From: Liolophura sinensis
Lineage: Eukaryota; Mollusca; Polyplacophora; Chitonida; Chitonidae
Length of the DNA: 64,000 bases
Reading direction: 5' to 3'
NCBI RefSeq assembly: GCF_032854445.1
Contig: NC_088304.1
Location: 36,281,108 to 36,345,107 of the forward strand
Shown here: positions 24,093-35,705 of the stretch, piece by piece
Layout: the number at the start of each line of letters is the position of its first letter
Position numbering within the stretch: position 1 is the stretch's first letter
Notes under the pieces: model-generated
What the model was told of the DNA's origin: nothing
Seen by the model: the letters and a program-made list of their open reading frames with translations, nothing else
The model's database searches: none
Made by a program: the position numbers and the translations under genes

Positions 24093-24198
24093 ATACCATT
24101 CGTAGTCCTTAAAAGGCGTTCCAAGTCAATAATTGCAATATCCATTTCCAAAACAACGTTTAACATTAGCTCCCAAAGGCAAAGGTATGTCAGAAATT
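24093..24198 (-). repeat. 106-bp repeat, copy a (partner at 25468-25573)
   Basis: Direct repeat with about six mismatches over 106 bases to the partner (core gttccaagtcaataattgca). On the minus strand both copies read KRCFGNGYCNY followed by the same stop codon. Confidence 0.9.
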
Positions 24199-24204
24199 AT
24201 ACAA

Positions 24205-25050
24205 ATAAGAAATAAAGCCGGTAACACACAAGAGAGAAGCGATCATCAGTTTTCAATGATGCCTGGCAAACAGTGGATATTCCAGGCATGAATTCCGTAT
24301 CAAAGTTCAAATTCGTAGTTCATGAATGAGTTCCAGGTCAAATAACAATTAAACAAGGTATCTCAGTCGCGCTTTGATTGCAACTGTCCATAAAGGCATC
24401 ATGCTGATGTAATTAGCATGGCTACCTTTACGGTCCCTAGCCCCAGGCTAAGCGGTATTAGATACAGTTTAAAAACGACGAGCGTTTCAGACCCTGACCG
24501 ATCAGATTGTGATTCAAAAGTAACGGACGATTAGGTCTTTCCCGTTAATATGTAAAGATCTCATGCTACAAGAGGAGCCATCTATGATGTTACACATGAC
24601 ATACAAGATAGACTGTTACACTGGGCACCGGCGCCATTTATGTTGTTAAATACTATCTACGCGATAGATATGTACATAGGGATAACAGCGCCGTCTATGT
24701 GGTTGATCACAATGCAGATCGCCAGAGATTCTGAACGCTCTGTCCATACCTGCCGACGAGGGTGTTATACTCAGTCTAAAATTTGAGCAACTTAGAATGA
24801 AGGCGTTTGATGGAGTATCCTTGACAAACTAGTTTTTGAACTAGCAACTTGTGAAGCAGATTAAAGTCATCACAATTAACGCAAGATCTGACAAACGCTA
24901 CAAGGCGAGATATGTATACGCCATATGCAAGGATAATTTACAATGTCAAAATTGAAATTATCCCTTTTGTCGTAAAATCGGCTTGAAAGGAGACCTTGTT
25001 GGTCTTTGTACAAATATAGATCCAAACAAGATGTACCATCAGATGTACCA
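24205..25050 (-). mobile_element. Penelope-like element 3' region, copy 3
   Basis: Noncoding or heavily decayed. Matches other copies at cagttttcaatgatgcc (about 24250), gatcgccagagattctgaac (24720) and gcaagatctgacaaacgcta then caaggcgagatatg (24880-24915), the same series as 28550-28590 and 2970-3010. Confidence 0.5.
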
Positions 25051-25467
25051 CCCCTATCATTTGCTCAACATTGTTTAAAGGAATAAAGAATAAAATCTGG
25101 CTGGCTGATGTAATGTCGCACCTGTGACTGTAACACGACGTCCCTGTCATTACGTCATGCTCTGACCATTTGCTCTCACAGTGTTCAGGCAGACGCGGGC
25201 TGACAATAAACCAGCCGGTATTTTAAAACCAGAACAACCAGCCTGTTTGACTCAATGATGTGTTAAACATTATATTATGGCGACGAGGATAAACAAAAAC
25301 ATAAAAACGAGGATACATTATGTTAGATTGCATTTGTACTTCAAACAATTTAGTTCTTGGATTTCCTCAGTTAAGCATAATATTTACTCTTACCAGATGT
25401 CATGATTATTTGAAAGTACTCCGAAGATTTTAAGGCAGTTTGCCATGAGTACTGTGAACATTTCAGT

Positions 25468-25573
25468 ATACCATTCGTAGTCCGTAAAGGGCGTTCCAAG
25501 TCAATAATTGCAATATCCATTTCCAAAACAACGTTTAACACTGGCTCCCAAAGACAAAGGTATGTAAGAAATT
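25468..25573 (-). repeat. 106-bp repeat, copy b
   Basis: Partner of 24093-24198. It lies a few bases beyond the stop of the SMB-like exon and in the same orientation. Confidence 0.9.
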
Positions 25574-25578
25574 CTGTT

Positions 25579-26300
25579 TCACGAGATCTGGGTCAGTGAC
25601 AGTGGTAAAACGTTTGACTCAATCCGAATACAATTGATTGGCTTGTCAAATATTTCTCCGTTGCACGCAGCGCAAAATATGTTTCTGTATTTGATAAAGT
25701 CCGATTCATTCCCATAATAATCCACTGCGTTTAATAACACAAAAGCTGACAAACATAAGCTTTCTATCAGGGGATCTGGGTTCTCGCCACATATTTCCAA
25801 TCCAGAGTGGTAACATTTTCTAGGCATTACGTCATCAGGTGTATAGGAATCAAGTACACACCATTCATCCGACGAGACACGAAGCCATAAATCAGCCTTT
25901 GATTTGGCAGTGTTCAGAGCATTGTCCGTCTTGCAGGCGACATGATGTGTCCAAACCTGGACATCAGGCACATCATGACACTGGGTACAGAAGATGTTTC
26001 TGTAGGTGATCTGGGAGGTGATACAGGCGTAGTCTGGTCTTGATCGTTTATTTCTTTGCGGTGATGCGATCAGCATCAGGTGGACACGAACTAACCATAA
26101 ATATGTGTAAAATATTTTCTCACTTTGTCCAATAAACATGACACATAAGGGAAAGGTAAAGACGGGATGTCAGGAAAATCCCTAAATAATAGATCAGGAC
26201 AACAGTCTCCATAAAGGTGGCAAATTTCGTCACACTGACATTTACCATGTTCTCGTGCGCTTGTGTGATAATTGTTTCGTGCCACAGTCTTTGGTAACAT
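25579..26300 (-). pseudogene. Somatomedin-B-like, Cys-rich receptor-type exon, frame broken
   Basis: Minus strand. A good acceptor (ttcctttccacag) precedes base 26300. The exon opens with a somatomedin-B-like cluster (GKCQCDEICHLYGDCCPDLL), then YVSCLLDK. The frame stops at 26091, but a second frame (26139-25579) carries on with two copies of a similar motif, TYRNIFCTQCHDV and KYRNIFCAACNGE, and about ten further Cys. Known family context: molluscan adhesion-type GPCR ectodomains often have an SMB domain followed by YRN.FC..C repeats, so a secreted or receptor ectodomain is inferred. No GPS or seven-helix exons were found nearby. Whether the break at about 26100 is a real frameshift, an assembly error or an intron cannot be settled from sequence. 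Confidence 0.5.
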
Positions 26301-26639
26301 CTGTGGAAAGGAATTTATTTGTGGCCGTCAGGTCGAATTCATAAACGGGGGTATAAGGATGGGCGAATTTGTCCCGTTTGCCCATGTTACAGGATGTCCG
26401 TTAGTGACAAGAATTTCATGTTTGAGGATGCCATCCGTTGGACGTGAGTATCGAATGAAAGCGTCCACTCCAGTAATATTCCTAGGAGATACTTTTCCAA
26501 TATTGTGTTGTTTTCTGTTAGGTTTTTTTTTCCCTGGATAAACCTCCGTGAATTGGTCACAATGCGTCCGGAAGTGAATTTCATTTTTCCAGAGGATGTT
26601 GTGTTGGTGACGGTTTGGACCGTCGCTCTCCAACCCAAA

Positions 26640-27480
26640 TGCATCTCCGTGCGGCTAACTAAATAAAGAAAGATACCAAAGCAAATAGCACTAGACTGTG
26701 CAGAAATAAACTTTATTTAAACCCTGTAAATCACCAGCGTGCCGCCAGGCTGAGCACCAAACATTTTCGCTAAACTGGCGTAACTGATATGTACAGGTGA
26801 CAAATCTCGACTGGCCTTTTTGTGCTGAAATATCAGTCCGCTGTCCTGTATGTACACCTGTTTCACCGATAATCGATTATTTATGTTCGTGTCAATTCTG
26901 TCTCTGCTCTCTCCCACAGGTGCAATCACACGTGCAATTGAAAACCAGATCAATCAATAAATAAAGTTGATTGTACGTGTTCTTTGGTGGTTTGTGGGTG
27001 TGTTGCTGGCAGGGTACGGGGGGATGGAGCGCGTCTGGGTTGAGCTTGTCAAGTTTCATTTTAGTGTGACAGTCGTATAGAAAGTTTGAATCAGATATGT
27101 GATTCACAGTTAGTGTGCTATTTATTGGTCTCTACAGTACATTACCTATACGGCTGATTGAACTTCTTTTTGGTTTGTTTGTGTGCATTTTGGTGAAAGT
27201 GGAGGTCGGGATGTTCATGAAGGTGGCAATGAGAGAAAGTTCCTTTTAGTGTTGACTATCGATCTTGAGCTGTGGCCGAAATATCCGTCTTTGCACGATT
27301 CGATCTGTTCTAGTTATACATTAAAATTCATATATTAAATTAAATTGTCAAATATCAATAAGCTAAACGAGCTTAGGAAGCCTGTGCTCTGGTTGAACCG
27401 TCGCAATTTACCGGGTATTTGACAAGCCCGACTTAAACCCACAGCAGAAGCAGCCAAATGGTGGACACGCTGTCCACTTT
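26640..27480. other. Intergenic or 5' intron of the SMB-like gene
   Basis: Several short frames but no family motif and no matching repeat. Nothing confident. Confidence 0.35.
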
Positions 27481-27521
27481 GAATGGTCAAGGGTCTTTAT
27501 CTTATGGGTTTTAATAGTTCA

Positions 27522-27685
27522 GCATTTATTGATTGGTGTTTTACGGCGAACTCAAGGATATTCTACTTGTACGGCGACAACCAGCATTATGATAGGAGGA
27601 AACACAGCAGAACCAAAAAACCCACGGCCACTAGGAGGTTGCTTCATACCTTTCCACGTGCGACTGAGAGGAAACCAGCATGAGC
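27522..27685 (-). repeat. SINE-A, 3' two-thirds
   Basis: Reverse-oriented: gattggtgttttacggcgaa, ccagcattatgataggagga, gaggaaaccagcatgagc. Diverged. Confidence 0.85.
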
Positions 27686-27889
27686 GGTCCAATAAGAGCT
27701 CGACTGGGGAATCACCTGTAGATAGGCGAGGCGTTGCTCTGTAATTCCGCAGGTCACGATAAAAAGCTTGTTTCCACAAACCACTCGGCTTCACCATTGG
27801 CTTACGGAGATAGAGGAGAGATCTTCTAATGATGAAATCCTAGATATTCAGCAAACTGTCAGATGACGACTTTTAAATGCCGGTCCATT

Positions 27890-28240
27890 GTCCCGTTTAA
27901 AGTTTTTCTAGCATTTCGTCAGTGAAGCAAATTTTGTCAGAAAGTGTGTGACTGGTCAATTTCAGAAACTGGAAATCTGGAGTAATCATCAACTAGAATT
28001 AGGACATAATTTGGCGTTGGCAGTGGTCGCTCAAAGTCAACTGAAACATGATGCCATGGACCAGGCCAAAGTTATGTCATTCTGAGTGGTTGAAATGTTT
28101 TTACGTTGGTGGCTGATTGACAAGCGACAGAAATTTAACGCGTTTTGAACAGGACTACCAAATACGGCAAACTACACTTTTTCTCACATAGCTTAACAAC
28201 TCCTTGGTGTCCTCGTGAGCAAGAGTGACATATTTGTTAT
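27890..28240 (-). pseudogene. Ty3/Gypsy integrase fragment
   Basis: On the minus strand, in one of the frames, PWHHVSVDFERPLPTPNYVL then ILVDDYSRFPVSEI match the integrase catalytic core start (first catalytic Asp in VDF). Upstream VTLAHEDTKELLSYV fits the region just after the HHCC finger. Multiple stops and frame changes separate the blocks. It is not adjacent to the Gypsy LTR element at 45.8 kb, so it is a separate insertion. Confidence 0.65.
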
Positions 28241-28255
28241 GAAGTGATTGTGGAA

Positions 28256-28415
28256 TTTATTTATTTATATATTTCACTGAGGTGTTATGCCGTACTCAAG
28301 AATATTTCACGTTATACGACAACGGCAGCCAGCATTTTTGGGGAGGAAACCGGACAGAGACCGGAGAATCCCACAACCACTCGCAGGTTGCTGTTATACC
28401 ATCCAGCGTACGGCC
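28256..28415 (-). repeat. SINE-A, 3' two-thirds
   Basis: Reverse-oriented: gttatgccgtactcaagaat, aggaaaccggacagagaccg, accactcgcaggttgctg. It separates the integrase fragment from the RT element. Confidence 0.88.
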
Positions 28416-28429
28416 GTACTCATAAGAGA

Positions 28430-29142
28430 ACTATATTCATTGTACAACTTAAGAAATTTGGAGTAAAGGCGTTTGATGGAATAACCTTGACACCCTAGGC
28501 TTTGCAGTAAAAACGTGTGACGTTGATTGATATCGTCGAACAACACGCAGGATCTAACAAACGCTACAAGACAAGATATGTACACGCCATATGCAGGACC
28601 CATCGATATATCGGTGTCCAAGTATGGATAATTTACAATGTCAGAATGGAAACTATCTCTCCGTCGTAAAGTCTGCGAGAGAAGAAACCGTTTTCGTCTA
28701 GATAAGATGTGCCACTTGGAGAGTCGGGGGGTTTCCATTAAATCCAGCGAAGATGGGTAAATATTTAAAGCCAGCAGATTATCAATATACCCTTTAGTGA
28801 ATGACAAAGATCGGGTCTTATGAGAGGAATACTCCTCAATAGTTTCTGCATATAGTCGTGTCCATTTGAGAACAGGTGTAAGTCAACGAAAAGCAGGGCA
28901 CAGTTTGTTCCCATCAAAATATTCATACACTGATATATGGTTTCAGCGAACTTTACATACATGTTATTAACAAGAAACTCGAGCAGAGTAAAATCGACCT
29001 TATCGAGGGTGGCGTGCACTTCTCGTTTCCCTTTGTGTTGGTGAGGTGGGCGGATCATCAAGGTTAACACATCGGGAAGGGTGAGAAACGCGGCGCTATA
29101 AACTTTAGACAAAGCTATTAAAGGCTGCGCCGGTGACATCAA
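28430..29142 (-). mobile_element. Penelope-like RT element, copy 4 (RT core and C-terminal part)
   Basis: Minus strand. The first frame (29142-28765) carries DKVDFTLLEFLVNNMYVKFA and ILMGTNCALLFVDLHLFSNG, then DYMQKLL, corresponding to the MGTNCAPL..DLFL block of this RT family. The second (28807-28430) carries GYIDNLLALN (the YxDD box with Asp to Asn), then RRRDSFHSDIVNYPYLDT and MGPAYGVYISCLVAFVRSCV, then GYSIKRLYSKFLKLYNEY. One frameshift near 28790 separates them. This copy best shows the order RT palm then thumb-like tail. Confidence 0.75.
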
Positions 29143-29244
29143 ACAGGTAAAAACTTGGTTCCGGCGATGTCTTGATCAAATGTTACAGAAAACAGTAGGC
29201 GATCAGCCTTCAGTCCCTTCGAAATATTCTGAAAACCCCTGTTT

Positions 29245-29640
29245 TTGTTTCACCTTATAATTCCTTCAACATTAGAATTACATGTACAATGTCAAAGTAT
29301 ACCCAGCGTTAAAAGGTTTACAACAAATGGACATGGCAAAATTATTAAACTGATCTGTACAAACCGAATCCTACACGGTGTTTCGGATGTCAGAAGATCG
29401 GACACAGTAGGGGCCAATGTAAGAATAAGTTTGTCTGGATTTGATGTTCACGGAAAGGTCATGAGGGATCCTAATGCATCAACGCTGCGAAGTGTTTCAA
29501 TTGCAACGGAGATTACATGGCTACTTCTCGTGAGTGTCCATTATACAAAAACGAAGATTATCACCATAAAAGTGAAAGAAAACATCTCGTATCAGGAAGC
29601 ACGAAAGTCAACTATAGATCCCGTTCAAACTTTAAGTTAA
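29245..29640 (+). pseudogene. I/Jockey-like LINE ORF1 zinc-knuckle fragment
   Basis: Plus strand. In one frame YKPNPTRCFGCQKIGHSRGQ then CKN is an intact CCHC knuckle. In the others, AKCFNCNGDYMATSRECPLY is a second knuckle remnant and TIKVKENISYQEARKS the conserved segment that follows the knuckles in such ORF1 proteins. It resembles the ORF1 at 19200 (RRFICQISGHRNGQCKN). At least two frame changes. Confidence 0.65.
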
Positions 29641-29748
29641 CTTAATAAGTTAGTATCATTGGAGAACGTTGCTTTGACTTCTAATGGGAACGCGATAGAT
29701 ACATCACCCGTACTTGGGAGATCGAACAGCCAGTACCAGGAAGGCCAC

Positions 29749-30014
29749 CCACCTCCGTGGCTCAGTTGGTTAGCGCGCTAGCGCAGCGTAATAACCCAGA
29801 AGCCTCTTACCAATGCTGTCGCTGTGATTTCAATTCCAGTTCATGCTGTCTTCCTCTCCAGCTGTAAGTGGGAAGGTGGGTCAGCAACCTGCGGATGGTC
29901 GTGGGTTTTCCCCGGGTTCTGCTCGGTTTCCTCCTACCATAATGCTGGCCGACGTCGTATAAGGAAATATTCTTGAGTACGTAGTAAAACACCAAATCAA
30001 ATAAATAAATAAAT
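29749..30014 (+). repeat. SINE-A, full length
   Basis: Complete head (cctccgtggctcagttggtt), body and (aaat)n tail ending ataaataaat. B-box variant gtgatttcaattccag. Confidence 0.93.
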
Positions 30015-30019
30015 ATAAA

Positions 30020-31075
30020 AATGGTATGCTTTCCGAGTTTTAGACAAGGTTTGGTTCTTTTTAAGTGTTTTTAAGCATTTTTGGTTTTATACTTGCTGTT
30101 CTCACTCTGTCGAAAACCATACATTGGTTCTTGTTTTTAATATGTTCTCACCACGACATGGCTGGGCCAATGTGGCGATAAGCCATAATCATATAACCAA
30201 GGAAAGTGAAAATGACAGCCTCTACAGTGTTATAATCGCCGGAACCCCGGCATCGCAACAAGTACTTGTAACTGCATTTTTCATCATTATTAACCATACA
30301 TTTGTGTGCGGACTACAGGGAAACCCGCCGTACCGAATCTGTTGCCTTGGTGCTTATGGTCTGAAGTAGTGTATACTGAAAGTCTCTCGGCGTGCTTCAC
30401 ATGACTTGGTGACCATAATTGATTCATTTGAAAACCTTTTCAGAATCTTCTTCACCAGAACCACAGAACCGACTAACTTCAAATTTGGCATGCGTGACCA
30501 AAACAGCACAAATGAATCGAAAAACATTTCTGAGATCTCTGATCTGAGAATAATGAATTTTAAAGTTTTGTTTTTTAAGTTATCGCCGAATGACTGAGAA
30601 ATCATTCGAATTTTCTTGAACATTTTTTGTGCTACATTAAACTTGTCACTGCTGTTTATCTTGGTACCGGGAAACAGCTTGCAACGTTGGGATTTTCTGT
30701 CCTTTGTTCTCGGTTATAAACACAATATCAAACCCATAGAATCTCTATGCTGGCCTATAGTACTTGGCCCACTGTAAGCGATGCCGGACAGTCTCGGGTT
30801 CAAATGCCGTGCATTCACTTTTATTTTTACCTCATTTTTCTCCTTTTCTGCTCTTATCATTTCTGTTACCAATATAATTTCTGCAGCGTGTTCTAGGTCA
30901 TCCTCAGAATTGCTGTCTTCCACAGGTACATTTAATGTAGGTTTAGAGTTCAACATTTGAACTTATCTCCTAATTTGATCACTAAACACTACATGTACCG
31001 GCCATCCATCAAGAGTTACAGGTACGTATTTTCTTCAGCATGTGCAGGGAATCTAGTGAGATGATGCTTATCAAT
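30020..31075. other. Intergenic; one weak exon-like frame
   Basis: The minus frame 30956-30720 starts MLNSKPTLNVPVEDSNSEDD, is acidic, then Lys/Glu-rich, and meets a donor-like gag|gtaaaa after EKEKNE. The rest of that frame runs into tRNA-like sequence (plus strand gggttcaaatgccgtg). Support is too thin for a gene call. Confidence 0.3.
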
Positions 31076-31079
31076 ATTG

Positions 31080-31263
31080 GCGCAGTGCAAATGATACAAG
31101 AGCCTCTCACAAATGCGACTGCTGTGAGTTCCCTACGTGGGAGGTCTTCAGCACCCTTCGGTTGGTCGTGGGTTTTCCCCGGATTGTGCCCGGTTTGTTC
31201 TCATCATAATGCTGGCCGCAGTCGTGTAAGTGAAATATTAAAACACCAATGAAATAAATAAAT
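31080..31263 (+). repeat. SINE-A, internally deleted
   Basis: gcctctcacaaatgcgactg then a jump to ccctacgtgggaggtc, losing the gctggcttcctc block. The tail gaaataaataaat is present. Confidence 0.88.
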
Positions 31264-31374
31264 CGAATCAATATGTGCATGTTTAAGAGGCTATTGAAAA
31301 CACTATTCCATGTAAGATAAAGGCTAGTACCTTTACATTGGTTTAATATTATTGTATGCTATATATGATTTGAG

Positions 31375-31620
31375 TTATTCTAGACCAGTGACGTCTAATA
31401 AATTGCAATTAAAGAAATCACTAAATTTTCGAATACCTAATTTTCTTTAAGCTATGGTGCTAGGGGACGCATACTAATTACGCATTAACATGAACAGTTA
31501 TAGAATAAAACCCTGAGAGGTAAACTGACAAGAGGCTGTATTTCACTGGTTGTGCGTGACCATTTGCCAGTGATTACACTGTGGTAATGCTCTGTTTTTT
31601 CTCTGTGCTCTACGTTTTAT
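31375..31620 (-). repeat. R1 dispersed repeat, near full length
   Basis: Reverse orientation, uninterrupted: tctagaccagtgacgtctaa, aagctatggtgctagg, aggtaaactgacaagaggct, gtgaccatttgcca, tttctctgtgctctacg. This copy shows what the split copy at 18.3/20.1 kb looked like before the LINE insertion. Confidence 0.72.
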
Positions 31621-31637
31621 TTATATTGTACCTTGTA

Positions 31638-31727
31638 TACAATTCCAGCTCATGATTGCTTCCTCTCCGAGGGAAGGTCACTCAGCAGCCTGCGGATGGT
31701 CGTGGGTTTGCCAATGGGCTCTGCCAG
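31638..31727 (+). repeat. SINE-A fragment
   Basis: caattccagctcatgattgc, ttcctctccgagggaagg, cctgcggatggtcgtggg. Only the central part. Confidence 0.8.
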
Positions 31728-31729
31728 AG

Positions 31730-32995
31730 TACTCCCTTCAATTACATTGATTCCTTTTCTGGGTCCGTGAAAGAAACAAGAAAATCTGGTTTGTCTTTTC
31801 TTGGATTTCAGCTGACAGTACACATTCTGTTCTATTATAGTTCCATTTCCCCCCTCCAGGTGAACTGAACTGTCCCGCTTTGCCCCAACCATTGTGACAT
31901 ATGAAAGAAACGAGAAAATCTGCTTCGCACACATAAAACAGCAGAGGTTTATTATTTGTTGTTGTCAGCTGACAAGTCCTCAAATGTGATGAAGGAGAAT
32001 ATTATAACTTTAGTAGCGAACTTAAGAAATAAACACATCATATCATAGACGTAGTATGTATATATATTTCGTAGTTTACCTCGCTCTGGATTCTGTGCAC
32101 AGTCTAATATGATGACACAATAGACCCATGCGAAAGCTCTTCTGCTCTAGATAACCTAAACAGCTTTGTCGTCGTCCATGTTTTAAGTACAGATGAAGGG
32201 GACGTCAAGGATCACCCCCTCTATCGTAAAACTGATTCCTGGTGACCAGAGTTTTAAATTATAATTACAATCGATGTGGTTTGACGTATTATTCCGGTGT
32301 TCTTCGCTACTTAAAACCTTTCCAGTTCACCAGTCAATTTGTAGAATGACTTGTTTCTGTAGAGACAAAGACAGAATTGGCAAACACTTGCTGTAGCGTG
32401 CCAGCATTAACTATTTACATACTTCATTAATATTAGTACGAAAACCACTTTCAGGCTCTCTCTCTCTGTTAGACTTCATTGTTTCAGCGAACTGATCTCG
32501 GGTTTCATAGGTCATCTACTATCGGCAAACAAGGATCTATATATAATGGTAACTATTTCTTCATTTGGGGTAATTAGTTTACCGTCATTAGCTTTCATAT
32601 GCAGTCGAGAAATACAATATAACGTTGAAATGTTCTTTTACATACAACAGATAAAGTCACACAAGACAACCAGTCCTTTGCTGTATTTAGTCCTCTTGTT
32701 GATCTTTATTGTTTGTATTGTGAAAGCGAATGATTTTTGACATTGTTTTCTTTCCAGGATTTCAAAATGTATAAACTGGTGAGCAGACTCTTTCCAGTTT
32801 CTTCACGAAGATGTGTTATTTTATTTTCACATTGTTTTTTTTTCTCATCTCTCTACGTAAATAAGTTATTTACAGATGCAACTTGAATGAGAAAATAGCA
32901 CTTGTCTGGTAAACCATTTCTACCATTTCAGGTCAGCTTCGTAAGTTATAAACTTTGTTCTGAAATACATTCATTGCAGTTTTCCTTGGTGTTCG
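31730..32995. other. No recognised gene
   Basis: A diverged direct repeat (tgaaagaaac-agaaaatctg at about 31767 and 31900) is the only structure noted. The remainder is AT-rich with short frames. Confidence 0.35.
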
Positions 32996-32999
32996 TCTA

Positions 33000-33303
33000 C
33001 AAACCCGGGTCGGGCCATACCAAAGGCATGTAATAAACGGTTCTTGTTGCTGCTCATCACTGAGAGATTAAAGCAAGGAAACAGGACTGTTTGGTCTATT
33101 GGAGGAATAGTATGACTGGCTACGTTGTCATATCCGGTGTCCTCGGCATGATATTTCAATAACGGCAGCACATGGGCTGGATAGACTCGCCTTTTTACAA
33201 GAAGACAGTATATGTACACATATCTAATGACTCCTTGTCGTGATATGAATGGAAAAAAATTAAGTACGATGTAAAACACCAAGCATACATATATACTCGC
33301 TCG
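33000..33303 (+). repeat. SINE-B, 5'-truncated
   Basis: Begins within the B-box (aaacccgggtcgggcc), then ccataccaaaggcatg, ggaaacaggactgtttggtc, gtatatgtacaca and the 3' end acgatgtaaaacaccaagca. Confidence 0.82.
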
Positions 33304-33394
33304 TCCTAGTCTGGTAAATGGATTTACCTATTTTAAAATTGATACAATAAGCGATAAGTGATTCTAGCGTTTTGACTTATTCTTTTACTGAATG

Positions 33395-33722
33395 TACGGG
33401 AAATCGAACACAGAGGTCCGAAGACAAAGTCAGTGTCAGGTGGGGCCACCCCTGTTTGCACGACGGGCACGTAAACCAACGGCGATCATGATCATGCAGC
33501 TGAGCGCTCACAATCTGTCAGTCTTCCCTTGCTGTCTTGACATTTGGTTGCACTGCTTGTTGCTGTTCTATGGTATATCCCGTCTGATGAAATCGCTGGT
33601 AGCCTGTAATAGTACTGTGGTGACATCTAAACCTTGCTTCTATGGCACTTGTAGTCCGGCCAACTTAATCAAGGCAATGATGCGCACCCTTTCCTCGGAT
33701 GCCAACCGCGGCATTTCTCCCT
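33395..33722 (-). pseudogene. Tc1-like transposase N-terminal remnant
   Basis: Minus strand start MPRLASEERVRIIALIKLAG matches the first helix-turn-helix of Tc1-type transposases (compare MPRLTPEQRERVLGMVSMGA at 36477). A second frame gives CHHSTITGYQRFHQTGYTIE and VKTAREDxQIVS, the second DNA-binding part. The catalytic domain is absent. Confidence 0.6.
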
Positions 33723-34049
33723 CGGTGCTATTCCAATGTTATAGCGATTATGCGGAAAGCCTTTGAATGCCTTCGCTATGTACCACATTACACAAAGTGT
33801 AATGACACTTTGATTTTGGTGCTTTGACTAAACGCATGTTTTTCAGTCCTGTTGCGATTTGGTCACGACTCACACAAACGTTATCAAACCTGACAACACC
33901 TTTGGGGTATCCTTAACCCCTAACCATGGAGATTTTCTTTATTATTGTTTCACTCCGCATTGTTCAGGAGTCCCGAACGTGTTCTGTGGACTGTGATCCA
34001 GAACAGATTTGTCCACAATTTTGTTGTAATGGGCACACCTATTAATCTA

Positions 34050-34125
34050 TTCATTTATTGGATTGGAATTTCACGCTTTACTCAAAAATAATTTACTTAT
34101 ACGACGGCGGCCAGCTTTTGGTGAG
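34050..34125 (-). repeat. SINE-A 3'-end fragment
   Basis: Reverse-oriented tcatttattggattggaatt, then acttatacgacggcggccag. Only the 3' about 75 bp. Confidence 0.8.
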
Positions 34126-34129
34126 ACAG

Positions 34130-35150
34130 ATCTTATGGTTTACAAAACCCAGGAGAGTTCTAAATAATCTTCAAAAACTAACTGAGGAGGATGAATAGCT
34201 CTCCACGAAAACTGTCCTCCCAAGACACTCTACGAGAGTGTTCGCACGATACCCACTTCATGCCGTACCTTAAAGCCCGTAACGGGAACCCAGACAAAAT
34301 ATAAACTGGCATTTCTGAGTTACTAATCGCTATCCCCATTCAATATAATTCAAGCCTTATTGATTTTTACCGGTGATAATTTGACAAACAAGACAGATAA
34401 GCTCGATTACTACTTTTTTACGGTTCTCGCAATCGCGACTCACAACTCGCTGACCCGACCACATGGTTCCTTGTGTCCCAGCCGGTAGCGCTCGAAGGTT
34501 AAATCATATCATGGCTTCTGGCAAAGCAGCCAATGGGTAATGTAAGGAACGCCACAGTTCTGAGATGGTTGGCCGTGTTGCCAGCTTAGTTTCCGTATTA
34601 ACCGATCTGAATTTACACATTCGCTAACCTGGAATATAATCAAACACAACTAAAACACACTTACTATACACGCAACTGCATAAATCCCAGAAAGGCGAGT
34701 ACTGTCAGGAGTATATGACATCAGCTAGTTGGCTGTTACATGTCTGAAATGCCGTCAAATAAAAGGCAATCATTTATCGGTAAATGGCCTCGGCTTACGC
34801 AGTATAAACAAAAATGACATTGACCTTGGCGATTACCGCTGAACAGTGCAGTGTGACAACCGGTCCTGAATCGGCGGCAAATTAACACAAAATACACAAA
34901 GTTACTCGTTAATCCCTGTTTCATCTGTTCATACACTTCCAGAATACATGACAACAGTGATCATGCATATCATGGAAAAACAACGATAAAATTACCTGAT
35001 GACTAGGAGCGATAAGTTGCACATGTTGCCGTGATTTTCGCCATGGCGCTCGCTGAATAAAAGAATCATTGAGCTACGTACGCGACTTACGTCATGTGAC
35101 CTCAAAACAGCTGATCGAACAGCTGATTGCAACATATGATACAGTGACAA
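34130..35150. other. Intergenic, nothing recognised
   Basis: Frames are short and unsupported. A small direct duplication (cagctgatcgaacagctgat, about 35108) is noted. Confidence 0.35.
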
Positions 35151-35151
35151 T

Positions 35152-35580
35152 CTATACACTTACAAATAACCAATACAACGTAGTCAGACCGGTCTGCCCG
35201 GTCACACCTATATATTCGTGTAAAAAATAAATGTGGACGTCGGCGTTAGTGCACAGAGATTTTCTATCAATTTTAAGTTCCGTTAAGCTTGAAGTTTTAG
35301 TCGACTGTTTACCCCATAGTAACCAGATCTTTCCAAGCCCAACAAGCTCTATTCCTCTCGTAGCTTCAGATGAAAAATAGCAAGAGCAGATGCTGCCACC
35401 CTTCCCTCTTTTTCTGTAAATCCATGTCTTTCTGAGGGTCAAATTGTCTGGAAATTTAAGCAAAAAATAGCTCCAAGGTTCTTCAACGACCTGTTTCTTC
35501 AACCGTATGCAGAGCAGCAAACACTTTTGAAAGAAGTTCGATATGATTGTTGTCACTTTTCTGGCTTTTTTAACACTGAC
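35152..35580 (-). pseudogene. THAP-domain (C2CH zinc finger) remnant
   Basis: Minus strand. One frame reads CCSAYG, a TGA stop where the next Cys (TGC) is expected, then RNRSLKNLGAIF, matching the CSA.GC.NR start of THAP domains. A one-base shift leads into LLKFPDNLTLRKTWIYRKRG then SICSCYFSSE, matching FP.d..lR..Wi..kR ... CS.HF, with the zinc-binding His replaced by Tyr. The open frame continues to 35152 with no further motif. THAP domains occur in P-element/THAP9-type transposases and in host DNA-binding proteins; this one is inactive. Confidence 0.5.
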
Positions 35581-35705
35581 ACCTCGTATTGGTTGGATTT
35601 ATGAGGTAATTCGGCAGAGACTACCGAGTGTTGGCGGGAAATATGCATAAAACAAGTATCTCATTATCTGATGATCTTAAGTGCCATATTACTCCGAATG
35701 ATGTA

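Noticed and set aside
30354-30623. Overlapping plus and minus frames of 60-90 codons
   Set aside because: Antisense overlap with no motif; could be old transposon DNA but unnameable.
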